Below, piece by piece: positions 54,451 to 63,632 of a stretch of 64,000 nucleotides of DNA. Origin of the DNA: Brachybacterium sacelli (GTDB taxonomy: Bacteria > Actinomycetota > Actinomycetes > Actinomycetales > Dermabacteraceae); the NCBI RefSeq assembly GCF_017876545.1, contig NZ_JAGIOD010000001.1:1178001-1242000 (forward strand), given 5' to 3'. Numbering within the stretch: the stretch's first letter is position 1; every line of letters starts with the position of its first letter. Below the pieces are notes generated by a model. The model was given only the letters and a program-made list of their open reading frames with translations. It was not told the origin of the DNA and ran no database searches. The translations under genes were made by a program, and so were the position numbers.

Positions 54451-54612
54451 TCAGAGGCTCGGCTGACGATGCATCATCGGCATCATCATCATGGACATCA
54501 TCGGGCGCATCGCGGAGCGGACCACCCGGCGGGTGGTCTCGCAGCGCGTGGCGATCGACGTCATGCCCCAGAGCATGCCGGGTTCGGTCCCGAGGGGCAA
54601 GAAGGTGTTCAC
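54451..54612 (-). CDS. Possible tiny Met-rich ORF
   Basis: A 53-codon frame from GTG 54612 with nearly all codons ending in G or C. It encodes a Thr/Arg-rich peptide with a Met-rich end (MRPMMSMMMMPMMHR). The GTG overlaps the stop of a preceding open frame by four bases (GTGA), a coupling arrangement. The overlapping plus-strand frame (54491-54715) is also GC3-biased, so the strand is not certain. Met/His-rich ends can bind copper; that is only a thought. No family match known. Confidence 0.3.
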   Translation of the reverse strand: MNTFLPLGTEPGMLWGMTSIATRCETTRRVVRSAMRPMMSMMMMPMMHRQPSL

Positions 54613-54722
54613 ATTCCGATACGGCGCAGCACGAGCAGCGAGTCCTCATGGCGACTGTGCTGTCCGACCCGCGCTTCGGGCTCCGCCACGTCGAGGCGGC
54701 GCTGCTCGGCGGTGACCAGGGC

Positions 54723-54884
54723 CTATGACCGCTCGGGCAGGGCGAGCCCGGCGGCCTCCTCGCGTGCCGTGAGCGTCATGTCGTCCGGGGCCGCGTCCCC
54801 CTGGTGGTGGTGTGCGGTGGACCACGACGGCGGCGAGAGCGGGGCTGCCGTCGCGGCGAGGGCGGCGTCGCGCTCAGTCTTCAC
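54723..54884 (-). CDS. Possible small ORF after upp
   Basis: A 53-codon frame from GTG 54884 with strong third-position G/C. The peptide holds SWSTAHHHQGDAAPDD and ends with LTAREEAAGLALPERS. GGAG lies nine bases before the GTG. Past the TAG stop the same frame stays open, with equally good codon use, for another 37 codons to 54609, which hints at a longer ancestral gene now split. Function unknown. Confidence 0.35.
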   Translation of the reverse strand: MKTERDAALAATAAPLSPPSWSTAHHHQGDAAPDDMTLTAREEAAGLALPERS

Positions 54885-54961
54885 CCGCTCGTTGCTCCGG
54901 GTGTCGATCAGTCTGTGCTGCCTGGCTGATCTCCTGCCGCTCGTGCCTCGCAGCGCGTCGA

Positions 54962-55600
54962 TCAGTCGACGACCCCGAAGAGGCGGTCGCCCGCATCCCC
55001 CAGGCCGGGCACGATGTAGCCGTTGTCGTCGAGCTTCTCGTCGACCGCTGCGGTGACGATGGTCAGGTCGATCGCCGGGTCGATCTGCTCCTCCATGGCC
55101 TTCAGACCTTCCGGGGCGGCCAGCAGGGTCACGCAGGTGATGTCCCGAGCCCCGCGCTCGTGGATGTACTCGCAGGCCGCGATGAGCGTGTGACCGGTGG
55201 CGAGCATCGGGTCCAGCACGAAGCACTGGCGGTCCGAGAGGTCCTCCGGCAGGCGGTTCGCGTAGGTGGTGACCTCGAGGGTCTCGTCGTTGCGGACCAT
55301 GCCCAGGAAGCCGACCTCCGCGGTCGGCAGCAGCCGGGTGAGACCGTCGAGCATGCCGAGCCCGGCCCGCAGGATCGGCACCACCATCGGCTTGGGGTTG
55401 GTCAGGCGGGTGCCGGTCACCGTGGTCACCGGGGTCTCGATCTCCACCGGAGCGACGGCGACGTTGCGAGTCGCCTCGTACGCCAGCAGGGTCACCAGCT
55501 CGTCGGCGAGCTGGCGGAACACCGAGGAATGGGTGGCGCGATTGCGCAGCACCGACAGCTTGTGGGCAACGAGAGGGTGATCGATCTCCAGGACGCGCAT
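54962..55600 (-). CDS. upp: Uracil phosphoribosyltransferase
   Basis: 212 residues, the standard length. It converts uracil and PRPP to UMP in pyrimidine salvage. Recognisable parts are the opening [22 protein letters not shown], the [12 protein letters not shown] segment, the PRPP loop DPMLATGHT and the final uracil-binding [19 protein letters not shown] 55600 is leaderless by TAGATT (55613-55608) with a seven-base gap. It stands alone on the minus strand, divergent from the AraC-DinB gene. Confidence 0.97.
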   Translation of the reverse strand: MRVLEIDHPLVAHKLSVLRNRATHSSVFRQLADELVTLLAYEATRNVAVAPVEIETPVTTVTGTRLTNPKPMVVPILRAGLGMLDGLTRLLPTAEVGFLGMVRNDETLEVTTYANRLPEDLSDRQCFVLDPMLATGHTLIAACEYIHERGARDITCVTLLAAPEGLKAMEEQIDPAIDLTIVTAAVDEKLDDNGYIVPGLGDAGDRLFGVVD

Positions 55601-55742
55601 GGGGGAGAATCTACCGGAGCACCCGGGCCGACGCGTCGTGCCCCGGGCGAGCCGTCCCCCGGCGAGGGGGTTCTCACGCCGCCGGCGAGAGTGCGCAAGT
55701 CCGGTCAAGCGGCGAGGGCCGTCGCCCGCGGATACTGGATCC

Positions 55743-56675
55743 ATGAGCTCGACGGACCCGATGCGGCGCCTCCTGGACGCGGTGCTCGACGACCGCAACA
55801 CCTCCCTCGACCAGATGGCCGCCGGGGCGCATCTCTCGCCGTTCCACTTTCATCGCACGGTGCGGTCCCGCGCGGGGGAGACGCCGGCGGCGATCCGTCG
55901 GCGCGTGGTCCTCGAGCAGGCCGCATGGACCCTGCAGGGCGGCGTCCCCGTCACGGAGGCGGCCTTCGCCGCCGGCTACGACTCCGTCGAGGGCTTCTCC
56001 CGGGCGTTCCGCCGTGCCTACGGCTGCGCCCCTTCGGACCTGCCGCCGCGTGCGGAGCGCGGGCACTGGCTGCCCTCACCCAACGGCATCCACTTCCATT
56101 CCCCGACGGTGCTGTACGTCGAGGCGGGCCGGATCCGCGAGCAGTCCTCGGGCGACGTGCTGGCCCTCCTGGTCGAGCACGATCTGGACGACATCGACGC
56201 CCTGCTCGAGCTGGCGCGGGACCTCCCGGAGCACGTCTACCGCGCGGTGCGGCTGCCCGGCAGCCTCCTGCGGGAGTGGGACGGTGCCGACGAGTCGATC
56301 GCGCAGGTGGTGCATCACCTCGTGGTCAGCAAGGAGCCGTGGCTCGCATCGATCGCGGGGGAGAGTGCCCCGGACCTCGGCGGCGCCGACGACGTCCCCG
56401 AGCTCCTCGCCCGGCACCATCGGACCTCCCCGCGCTGGCTGGCGATGGTGCGGGACGTGGAACGCCGCGGAGCCTGGCAGGACTCGATCATCGACGCGCT
56501 CTGCGATCCGCCCGAGTCGTTCCTGCTCTCCCAGATCGTCGCCCACGAGCTGACGTTCTCGACCCACCGTCGCCAGCTCCTGCGCTGGATGCTCGCCGAC
56601 GCCGGCCTGACCCTCGATGCCCGACACCTCGACCCTGACCCCATCCTGTGGCACCGCAGGAAGATCGGAGAATGA
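55743..56675 (+). CDS. AraC-type HTH fused to a DinB-like domain
   Basis: 310 residues. The N-terminal ~100 residues are a double helix-turn-helix of AraC type ([20 protein letters not shown], then [25 protein letters not shown]). The rest is a helical DinB-like domain with His residues at spaced points ([30 protein letters not shown]). AraC-DinB fusions occur in Micrococcales and may sense a metal or electrophile through the DinB part. ATG 55743 is leaderless by GATACT (55731-55736) and six bases. It overlaps the DHFR-like gene by four bases (ATGA), so the two products are co-made. Confidence 0.82.
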   Translation: MSSTDPMRRLLDAVLDDRNTSLDQMAAGAHLSPFHFHRTVRSRAGETPAAIRRRVVLEQAAWTLQGGVPVTEAAFAAGYDSVEGFSRAFRRAYGCAPSDLPPRAERGHWLPSPNGIHFHSPTVLYVEAGRIREQSSGDVLALLVEHDLDDIDALLELARDLPEHVYRAVRLPGSLLREWDGADESIAQVVHHLVVSKEPWLASIAGESAPDLGGADDVPELLARHHRTSPRWLAMVRDVERRGAWQDSIIDALCDPPESFLLSQIVAHELTFSTHRRQLLRWMLADAGLTLDARHLDPDPILWHRRKIGE

Positions 56676-57238
56676 GCACGATGACCCGCCCCACGTACCT
56701 CTACTACACCGCGACCACGCTCGACGGGTTCATCGCCGACGAGAACGACAGCCTCGACTGGCTGCTGTCCCAGCCGCTCGGCGAGGGCAGCCTGCTGGAC
56801 TACGACACTTTCTACGCAGAGGTCGGCGCCCTGGTCATGGGCAGCACGACCTACGAGTGGGTCCTCCGCCACGAGGGCGGTTCCGGGGAAGGAGGGAGTG
56901 CATGGCCCTACGACAGACCGACCTTCGTGTTCTCCCACCGCGACCTCCAGCCCGTCACCGAGGACGTCACGATCCTCTCCGGCACCCCCGAGGAGCATCG
57001 CCCCGCCCTCGAAGCCGCGGCCGGGGACGGTGCCGTATGGATCGTCGGCGGCGGGGACCTCGTCGCCCAGTTCGCCCGCGCCGGCCTGCTCGACGAGGTC
57101 ATGGTCTCGATCGCCCCGGTGACGCTCGGTGCCGGGCGGCCCCTGCTCGGCGGCCGCTTCGATCTGGAGCTGCGGGAGTACGGGCGCAATGAGGCCTTCC
57201 TCGAAGCTCGCTACGCCCTGGTGGGCGAGCGCGCATGA
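56672..57238 (+). CDS. Dihydrofolate-reductase-like (RibD C-terminal) protein
   Basis: 188 residues of the RibD C-terminal/DHFR-like fold: YYTATTLDGFIADENDSLDWL at the start, LVMGSTTYEWVLRHEGG, and IWIVGG-type NADPH motif (VWIVGGGDLVAQF). Such stand-alone proteins reduce unknown pterin- or flavin-like substrates; they are not the essential folA enzyme. Encoded with an AraC-DinB regulator with overlapping stop/start, so it is probably under that operon's promoter. TadA is 30 bases downstream with its own promoter. Confidence 0.85.
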   Translation: MSTMTRPTYLYYTATTLDGFIADENDSLDWLLSQPLGEGSLLDYDTFYAEVGALVMGSTTYEWVLRHEGGSGEGGSAWPYDRPTFVFSHRDLQPVTEDVTILSGTPEEHRPALEAAAGDGAVWIVGGGDLVAQFARAGLLDEVMVSIAPVTLGAGRPLLGGRFDLELREYGRNEAFLEARYALVGERA

Positions 57239-57268
57239 GGTGACCTGGCGGCGGGCGACAATGGCCCC

Positions 57269-57727
57269 ATGACCGATGACGAGCTGATGGGCCTGGCGAT
57301 CGACGAGGCGCGGGCGGCTGGCGCCCGAGAGCCGGCGGACGTGCCCATCGGCGCGGTCGTCGTCGGCCCCGACGGGCAGGTGCTCGCCACCGCCGGGAAC
57401 CGCCGGGAGGCCGACGAGGACCCCACTGCCCACGCCGAGATCCTCGCCCTGCGCGCGGCGGCCCGGGAGACGGGTCGCTGGAACCTCACCGGCTGCACGC
57501 TCGCGGTCACCCTCGAGCCCTGCACCATGTGCGCCGGCGCGATCGTCCTGGCCCGAGTGCAGCGCCTGGTCGTCGGCGCCCCGGATCCCAAGGCCGGGGC
57601 CGCGGGGTCCCTGTTCGACCTGGTCCGCGAACCGCGGCTGAACCACCGGGTCGACCTGATCACGGGCGTGCGCGAGCGGGCGTGCGGAGATCTGCTGCGC
57701 GAGTTCTTCCGGGCCCGACGGACCTGA
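57269..57727 (+). CDS. tadA: tRNA adenosine(34) deaminase
   Basis: 152 residues of the cytidine-deaminase-like zinc fold. HAEIL gives the first zinc ligand and catalytic Glu, and EPCTMCAGA the two zinc Cys residues; the RLVVGAPDPKAGAAGS and NHRVDLITGV segments are those of TadA. It makes inosine at the wobble base of tRNA-Arg(ACG). GACAAT (57257-57262) sits six bases before ATG 57269, so the message is likely leaderless. No tRNA gene follows it here. Confidence 0.95.
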   Translation: MTDDELMGLAIDEARAAGAREPADVPIGAVVVGPDGQVLATAGNRREADEDPTAHAEILALRAAARETGRWNLTGCTLAVTLEPCTMCAGAIVLARVQRLVVGAPDPKAGAAGSLFDLVREPRLNHRVDLITGVRERACGDLLREFFRARRT

Positions 57728-57744
57728 GGCGATGAGGTCGTCGA

Positions 57745-58704
57745 TCACTCCGCGTACATCGCGATGAACCGGCCGATGACACCGCCCTCGCGGAGCTTGT
57801 CGATGGCCTCCGGGATGTCGGCGTGGGTGATGTGGTTGATCGGCGGGGTCAGCGAACCGTCCTTCATGAGCTCGTAGACGCCCGCGAAGTCCTCGCGCGT
57901 GCCGGACTTCGAGCCCTTGATCCGGAGCTGCTCGGTGATCAGGGGGTAGGTGTTGATGGTCGACTCGAGACGGCCCATGCCGACCTGGACCAGGGTGCCG
58001 AACTCGGCGAGGGTCTCGATCGCCTCAGAGGTCGTGGTGCCGAAGCCCGCGTAGTCGACGATGAGCTCGAGGCGCTCGTCCCGGAAGGCGGTGATGCTTT
58101 CGGCGACCTCGACCAGTCCGATCTCGTCCTTCAGCTCGCGGGTCTTCGGAGTGACCTCGGCGCCGTACACCTCTGCTCCCAGGAGCGAGGCCACGCGGGC
58201 GCCGATGTACCCGAGGCCGCCGAGGCCGATGACCCCGATCTTCATGCCGGCCTTCGCGCCGCCCACTGCGACCATGGCGTGATAGGCGGTCAAACCGGCG
58301 TCGGTCGCCATGGCGCCGAGGTCGAAGGGGACCTCGTCGGGCAGGGCGACCAGGTTGAACTCGGTGGCCCGGATCTTCTGCTGGAAGCCGCCGTCCCAGG
58401 CGCCGTAGCCGAGCGCGTCACCTTCCTCGGTCAGGGGTGAGAGGCCGACGCGGTCGCCGACGTTCCACGCCTCCATGCCCTCGCCGACCTCGGTGATGAC
58501 GCCCGCGGACTCGTGGCCCATGGTGCGGGGGAGGCCCTTCCGGAAGAGCGTCATCCAACCGGGATCGTCCAGGGTCGAGACGTCGGAGTGGCAGACGCCG
58601 GTCGCCTTGACCTCGACGATGACCTCGCCCGGTCCTGCCGTCGGCTCCTCCACCTCGTGGAGTGCGAGGGGCTTGCCCGTGCCTTCGAACTGCCATGCCT
58701 TCAT
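57745..58704 (-). CDS. Zinc-type alcohol dehydrogenase (MDR family)
   Basis: 319 residues. The catalytic zinc site uses Cys in TGVCHSD (~38), GHE (~64) and a later Asp/Cys equivalent; the structural-zinc four-Cys loop is absent. The NAD(P) site is GVIGLGGLGYIG. It should oxidise alcohols or reduce aldehydes. ATG 58704 has AAGGAG six bases upstream. Upstream (58755-58790) lies an AT-rich patch with a TATATC -10-like box on the minus strand, unusual for this GC-rich window. Convergent with tadA. Confidence 0.88.
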   Translation of the reverse strand: MKAWQFEGTGKPLALHEVEEPTAGPGEVIVEVKATGVCHSDVSTLDDPGWMTLFRKGLPRTMGHESAGVITEVGEGMEAWNVGDRVGLSPLTEEGDALGYGAWDGGFQQKIRATEFNLVALPDEVPFDLGAMATDAGLTAYHAMVAVGGAKAGMKIGVIGLGGLGYIGARVASLLGAEVYGAEVTPKTRELKDEIGLVEVAESITAFRDERLELIVDYAGFGTTTSEAIETLAEFGTLVQVGMGRLESTINTYPLITEQLRIKGSKSGTREDFAGVYELMKDGSLTPPINHITHADIPEAIDKLREGGVIGRFIAMYAE

Positions 58705-58938
58705 GGGAACTCCTTCTCTTCCTCGGGGGCGTCCTCGCCCCGGGATGTCCTTGCCATCCTAGATATAGTTCAGCATTAAAGGAAATGAGGTGGCGTGCGG
58801 CCGATGGGGAGTCCGTGTCGTGGGAAGCACGGGATGATCTGTCGCCGTTTGCCTACAGTGGTGCCGTCCCGTTCCCACCCGTCCCGAGTGCCGCACCGCC
58901 TGCCGTCGACTCCGCCGCTGGACGGTGGAGGAGTGCCC

Positions 58939-59724
58939 ATGCAATCAGCCGACCAGGCGACCGTCGTCGCACAGGACGTCTCGAAGGTCTTCTTCTCCGG
59001 CGCCGAGCCCGTCTGGGCCCTCGAGGACTTCTCGCTGACCCTCGAACCCGGATCCTTCACCTGCATCGTCGGCCCCTCGGGCTGCGGCAAGTCGACCTTC
59101 TTGCGCATCCTCGGCGGACTCGAGGAGCGCACCGTCGGCGAGGTCGCCACGAGCGGCGCCGAGCATCCCGTGCCCGCGGCATTCGTGTTCCAGGAGCATG
59201 GCGTCTTCCCCTGGATGACCGTGCTGGACAACGTCGCCTTCGGCCTGCGGATGACCGGGGTGGGAGCACGGGAGCGAGAGGACGTCGCTCGTGACTGGCT
59301 GCAGCGGGTGCGCTTGGAGAGCTTCGCCGGCTCCTACCCGCATCAGCTCTCCGGCGGCATGCGCCAGCGCGTCGCGATCGCCCGCGCCTTCGCCACCGGC
59401 TCGCCGGTGCTGCTCATGGACGAGCCGCTCGGCGCCCTCGACGCCCAGACCCGCATGCTCATGCAGGAGGAGCTCGTCGCCCTGTGGGAGCAGGAGCGCA
59501 AGACCGTCCTGATGGTCACGCACGACATCGACGAGGCGATCATCCTGGGCGACCGCATCATCGTCATGTCCGGACGACCTGGCACCCTGCGCGAGGACAT
59601 CACCGTCCCCTTCGAACGACCCCGTTGCGTCGACATCGAGCGCACCCGCGAGTTCGGCGAGCTGCGCTCGCGGATCTGGAACCTGCTCCGGGACGACGTC
59701 CGCACCGCCGAGGAGTCCGCATGA
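58939..59724 (+). CDS. ABC importer ATPase, nitrate/sulfonate/taurine (SsuB/TauB) type
   Basis: 261 residues with Walker A GPSGCGKST, Q-loop VFQEHGVFPWMTV, signature LSGGMRQRVAIARA, Walker B VLLMDEPLGALD and H-loop VTHDIDEAI. The group energises uptake of nitrate, sulfonates, taurine or thiamine precursors. ATG 58939 has GGAGGAG (58927-58933) five bases before; the in-frame region further up is not favoured. It overlaps the permease gene by four bases. A TACAGT box lies at 58855-58860. First gene of a three-gene importer operon (58939-61632). Confidence 0.93.
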   Translation: MQSADQATVVAQDVSKVFFSGAEPVWALEDFSLTLEPGSFTCIVGPSGCGKSTFLRILGGLEERTVGEVATSGAEHPVPAAFVFQEHGVFPWMTVLDNVAFGLRMTGVGAREREDVARDWLQRVRLESFAGSYPHQLSGGMRQRVAIARAFATGSPVLLMDEPLGALDAQTRMLMQEELVALWEQERKTVLMVTHDIDEAIILGDRIIVMSGRPGTLREDITVPFERPRCVDIERTREFGELRSRIWNLLRDDVRTAEESA

Positions 59725-60569
59725 GTTCCGCCGCCGCCGCGTCCCGTCCGGCCGACCGCGAGCAGCGCACGCTCGAGGCGGCCCGGGCCCATCGGGCTCA
59801 GGAGAAGCGCCTGCGCTCCCGTGACCTCGCACTCTCGATCGCCGCCCCGATCGTGCTGATCGTGCTGTGGGAGGTGTGCGCCAGGGCCCTGATCATTGAC
59901 CCGCGGTTCTTCCCGCCGCCGACCCGAATCCTCGCCGCGGGCGCGGAGATGATCCGCAGCGGCGAGCTGTGGAAGCACACCGGCCCCACCCTCATGCGCC
60001 TGGTGGTCGGGGGCGGTCTCGGCGCGATCGTCGGCATCGTGGTCGGTCTGCTGATGGGATCCTCCCGCGCACTGAACGCTGCGCTGGGCCCGCTGTTTTC
60101 GGCGCTGTACCCGCTGCCCAAGATCGCGATCTTCCCGATCCTGCTGATGATCTTCGGGCCCACCGAGCTGCCCAAGATCATCGCCGTGTTCATCACGACG
60201 TTCTTCATCATGCAGATCAACACGGTCTCGGGCGTCTGGGCGATCGATCGGAAGCTGCTCGAGGCCGGGTCGGCCTACGGCGCCACCGGGTTCGCCCGCT
60301 TCCGCTTCGTGGTGCTCCCCGGGGCGATGCCCTTCGTGTTCTCCGGGCTGAGGACCGCCACCGGCACCGCGGTCGTCGTGGTCACCGCCGTCGAGTTCAC
60401 CGGTGCCTCCACCACCGGACTCGGCTATCTGATCTGGAACTCCTGGCAGTTGTTCATCCCGGAGAAGCTGTACGTGGGCCTGCTGGTGATCGGCATCATC
60501 GGCGCGGTCCTGACCACCCTGCTCAGCCGATCGGAGAAGCTGCTGCTGCCCTGGCGCCGCAGCAGCTGA
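59721..60569 (+). CDS. ABC importer permease, SsuC/TauC type
   Basis: 282 residues with five to six helices and a cytoplasmic basic N-terminus (AHRAQEKRLRSRD). The family's cytoplasmic loop is ASAYGATGFARFRFVVLPGAMPF (EAA-like motif GATGxxRFrfVVLP), which contacts the ATPase. Helix starts such as LSIAAPIVLIVLWEVCARAL fit the SsuC/TauC family. ATG overlaps the ATPase stop (ATGA), with GAGGAG before it. Works with the ATPase at 58939 and the binding protein at 60607. Confidence 0.92.
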   Translation: MSSAAAASRPADREQRTLEAARAHRAQEKRLRSRDLALSIAAPIVLIVLWEVCARALIIDPRFFPPPTRILAAGAEMIRSGELWKHTGPTLMRLVVGGGLGAIVGIVVGLLMGSSRALNAALGPLFSALYPLPKIAIFPILLMIFGPTELPKIIAVFITTFFIMQINTVSGVWAIDRKLLEAGSAYGATGFARFRFVVLPGAMPFVFSGLRTATGTAVVVVTAVEFTGASTTGLGYLIWNSWQLFIPEKLYVGLLVIGIIGAVLTTLLSRSEKLLLPWRRSS

Positions 60570-60606
60570 ACCCGCCACCGCCATCCCTCCGTCCTAGGAA
60601 CCCCTC

Positions 60607-61632
60607 ATGCGACGACGCACCCTCCTGTCCCTCGCCTCCGCCTCCGCCGTCGGGGGAGTGCTGGCCTCCTGCGGCCCGGCCATCACCGGCGAGGAGTCCG
60701 ACACCAGATCGGGCTCCGGCGACGGCACCGTCCGCGTCGGTCACGTGCCGTCCTCCCTGTTCGCGCCGGTGTATGTCGCCGACGCGATGGGCTACTTCGA
60801 GGACGAGGGCATCACCCTCGAGCTCACGCCGTTGAAATCCGGTCAGGACGGCATCCCGATGCTGTCCAACGACCAGCTCGACGTGATGGCCGCCGGGTTC
60901 AGCGCCGGCATGTTCAACGCCCTCGACCAGGGGCTCACCTTCAAGGTCGTCGGCTCCATGGGGATCTCCCCGGGCGACCCCGAGAAATCGCCCACCGCGC
61001 TCGAGGTGAGCCAGGAGCTGATCGACGACGGCGCGGTCACCTCGGTCGCCGACCTCGAAGGTCGCAAGGTCGCTGTGGCGGGAGGCCCGGGCGCCACCGG
61101 CGGCTACCTGCTCGCGGCGATGCTCGAGGAGGGCGGACTGACACTGAACGACGTCGAGGTCTCCAACCTCTCCACCCCCGACCAGGAGCCCGCGCTCACC
61201 AACGGCTCCGTCGAGGCCGCCACCCCGTCGGCCCCGTTCTCCACGGCCATGGAGGAGGCCGGCGTCGCCTCCCCGCTCGCGGTGCCGAAGGAGGGAACCA
61301 CCGGCACCGGGGTGCTGTACTCCGAGACCTTCCTGGCCGCCGACCTCGCCCAGCCCTTCTTTACCGCGCTCGCCAAGGGGGCGAAGGAGCTCGCTGCCGA
61401 CGGGAAGCAGACCGACGAGGTCTACCAGATCCTCGCCGACACCTTGGGGCAGGAGATCGAGGTGCTGAAAGCGTCACCGATGTATTCCTACCTGCCCGAC
61501 CTCGCGCCGCAGCCCGAGCAGCTCGCGGCCATGCAGTCGGCGTGGATCGAGGCGGGCCAGATCACCTACACGGAGCCGATCGACGTCGCCACCGTGGTCG
61601 CGGCGAGCTTCGCCGAGGGAGCTGCCGGCTGA
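60607..61632 (+). CDS. ABC substrate-binding lipoprotein, NMT1/TauA-type
   Basis: 341 residues. The Arg-rich start and lipobox LASC (~residues 18-21) make it a lipoprotein on the outer face of the membrane. The mature part has VRVGHVPSSLFAPVYVADAMGYFEDEGI, the sensor-like pattern of NMT1/TauA/SsuA binding proteins, and two domains joined at GRKVAVAGGPGATGGYLL. It should bind a small organic ligand (sulfonate, nitrate-like or pyrimidine); which one is open. ATG follows 37 bases after the permease gene. Its stop is one base from the convergent regulator gene at 61634. Confidence 0.9.
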   Translation: MRRRTLLSLASASAVGGVLASCGPAITGEESDTRSGSGDGTVRVGHVPSSLFAPVYVADAMGYFEDEGITLELTPLKSGQDGIPMLSNDQLDVMAAGFSAGMFNALDQGLTFKVVGSMGISPGDPEKSPTALEVSQELIDDGAVTSVADLEGRKVAVAGGPGATGGYLLAAMLEEGGLTLNDVEVSNLSTPDQEPALTNGSVEAATPSAPFSTAMEEAGVASPLAVPKEGTTGTGVLYSETFLAADLAQPFFTALAKGAKELAADGKQTDEVYQILADTLGQEIEVLKASPMYSYLPDLAPQPEQLAAMQSAWIEAGQITYTEPIDVATVVAASFAEGAAG

Positions 61633-61633
61633 G

Positions 61634-62257
61634 TCAGATCCAGCCCTGCCGGCGTGCGAGCGCTACCGCCTCGTGACGGTTCCCCGCCTGCAGCTTCGCC
61701 TGTGCGCTGGAGAGATAGTTGCGCACCGTGCCCTCGGCCAGGTGCGCGCGGCGCGCGATCTGCTCCACGGCGGCGCCGTCGGCCGCGTACTCGAGGACGT
61801 CGGCCTCCCGTGGGGTCAGTGGGGAGTCCCCCGAGGAGATGGTCTCCGCGGCGAGCTCCGGGTCGATCACCCGGCGCCCGGTGGCCACCGAGCGCACCGC
61901 GCGGGCGAGCTGATCGGCCGAGGTGGTCTTGGGCAGGAAGCCGAGCACGCCCTGGGCCAGGGCCCGCTTGAGGTAGCCGGGGCGAGCGTGCGAGGTGAGG
62001 ATCAGGCAGCGAGTGGCGGGGGAGACCTCGGCGAGGCGGGTGCAGATCTCGAGGCCGTCGCCGTCGGGCAGTTGCAGGTCCACCACCGCCACGTCGGGCT
62101 GTTCGCCGCGCGCCAGGGCGATCCCGGCCGCGACCGTCGCGGCCTCCCCGCGGACGTCGAGGTCGTCCTCGAGGGAGAGCATCGTGGCCAGTGCGGAGCG
62201 GATCAGGTTCTCGTCGTCGACGAGGATCACGCGCAGTGGAGCGGGACTCTCGGTCAT
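61634..62257 (-). CDS. NarL/LuxR-type response regulator
   Basis: 207 residues. The receiver has DDEN near the start, phospho-Asp in VAVVDLQLPDGDG, Thr/Ser in LILTSHAR and Lys in LPKTTS. The C-terminal LuxR helix-turn-helix (about 145-205) reads LTPREADVLEYAADG, EQIARRAHLAEGTVRNYLSS. It should bind DNA when phosphorylated by the kinase encoded just upstream; the start ATG overlaps that gene's stop (ATGA). Targets unknown; the neighbouring importer is convergent. Confidence 0.94.
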   Translation of the reverse strand: MTESPAPLRVILVDDENLIRSALATMLSLEDDLDVRGEAATVAAGIALARGEQPDVAVVDLQLPDGDGLEICTRLAEVSPATRCLILTSHARPGYLKRALAQGVLGFLPKTTSADQLARAVRSVATGRRVIDPELAAETISSGDSPLTPREADVLEYAADGAAVEQIARRAHLAEGTVRNYLSSAQAKLQAGNRHEAVALARRQGWI

Positions 62258-63423
62258 CGGGGACCTCCGGTGGTGTCGAAGCGGACGTCGAGCGTGAAGG
62301 TGTCGTCCTCGCGGCGGACGGTCAGGGCGGAGGCGGCATGGAGGCGTTCGCGCATTCCGGTCAGGCCGCTGCCCTCGTGCACGGACCCGGTGCCGTGGGC
62401 TCCGTCGTTGACCAGGGTGATGCCGTGCGTGTCCAGGGCGATGGTGACGGCGGTGGCGTCGGCATGGCGCAGGATGTTGGTGCCGCCCTCGCGCAGCACC
62501 CAGGCGGCGGTGTCCGCCAGTGCGGGCGGGACGTCCTCGGCGTCCCCGTCGACCGTGACCCGCACGTGCGCGGAGCGCAGCAGGGACGCGGTGCCGCGCA
62601 GCTCGGTGGCGAGGTCCGCCTCCCGGTACCCGCGCACCAGAGCGCGGATCTCGGCGAGGGAGGCGCGGGCGATCTGGGCGGCTTCGCGGCCGTGCTCGGC
62701 GGCGCGGGGGTCCTCCCGCTCGGCCAGCTGCGCCACCAGCTCGGACTTCACGGCGATCACCGAGAGATCTCGTCCGGTGACATCGTGCAGGTCGCGGGCG
62801 AAACGCAGACGCTCCTCGGCGACGGCGAGCTGGGTCTGGGCCTCACGGGCCTCATCGAGCTCGCGCACCATCGCGGCCAGCCACAGGGAGAGCCGGATCG
62901 TGAGCACGGCGGCCACGACGAGCAGCCCGCAGCCCAGCGCGGCAGGTGCCTCCTGCTCCAGCAGCAGCACGAGAGCCGCGAGGAGCACAGCACCGAGGCA
63001 TCCGATCTCCCACCGCCACCGCATGACGACGACGATGGTCAGCAGCGCGAGCGAGACGAGCAACAGGCGGAGATCCGCACCGGTCACCAGCACCATCACC
63101 GCGATCACACCCGTGACCGCGGCGGTGACCAGCAGGGATACGTCCGCCGTCAGGCGGCCGACCCGGGGCAGGTCCCAGCGGTCCCGACCGATGGGGGAGT
63201 CGGCCGCGGACCAGGTCGCGAGCGCCCGCGAGCCCGACCAGGCTCCGATCGCGATCTGCGCGACGAGCACCGTGGTCGCGAACGGGTGGACGGCGAGCAC
63301 GACCGGGATCCGTATGCCGAGGAACATCGCCGTGGCCAACGGGACGACCACCAGCACACCGACGAGCGACCACGCCGTGTAGAGGTAGAAGGCACTCCAT
63401 TGGCGACCGGTGGGGGTGTTCAC
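62254..63423 (-). CDS. DesK/NarX-type sensor histidine kinase
   Basis: 389 residues. About six helices (residues ~10-190) form the membrane sensor. The HisKA_3 dimerisation/phosphoacceptor motif is FARDLHDVTGRDLSVIAVKSEL; the ATP domain has EGGTNILRHADAT (N-box) and GSGLTGMRERL. This resembles the DesK family, which senses membrane state, and pairs with the NarL/LuxR regulator. GTG 63423 has AGAGGA upstream. It overlaps the regulator gene by four bases, so they are an operon. Confidence 0.93.
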   Translation of the reverse strand: MNTPTGRQWSAFYLYTAWSLVGVLVVVPLATAMFLGIRIPVVLAVHPFATTVLVAQIAIGAWSGSRALATWSAADSPIGRDRWDLPRVGRLTADVSLLVTAAVTGVIAVMVLVTGADLRLLLVSLALLTIVVVMRWRWEIGCLGAVLLAALVLLLEQEAPAALGCGLLVVAAVLTIRLSLWLAAMVRELDEAREAQTQLAVAEERLRFARDLHDVTGRDLSVIAVKSELVAQLAEREDPRAAEHGREAAQIARASLAEIRALVRGYREADLATELRGTASLLRSAHVRVTVDGDAEDVPPALADTAAWVLREGGTNILRHADATAVTIALDTHGITLVNDGAHGTGSVHEGSGLTGMRERLHAASALTVRREDDTFTLDVRFDTTGGPR

Positions 63424-63632
63424 GTCTGTCCTCTCGCGGAGGCCGGCGCGGCGGACGACCTGGTCGGGAGCCTATCGGAGGGGCGTGCGGTGGATGATGC
63501 CTCCATCCTCCCGGAATCCGTCGCCGACCAGTAGGGCGCCGGGGCATCGGTCGCCCATGAGAAATGTCAGCGGTCGTCGGCACGTCCGATATTCCCGTGC
63601 CCCGGTCTGCCGTCGTGCTTAAGCTCGCCCGC

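Noticed and set aside
58785..58950. Open frame upstream of the ABC ATPase (ATG 58785)
   Set aside because: Third positions are not GC-biased and it runs out of frame into the ATPase gene; it is probably leader sequence.
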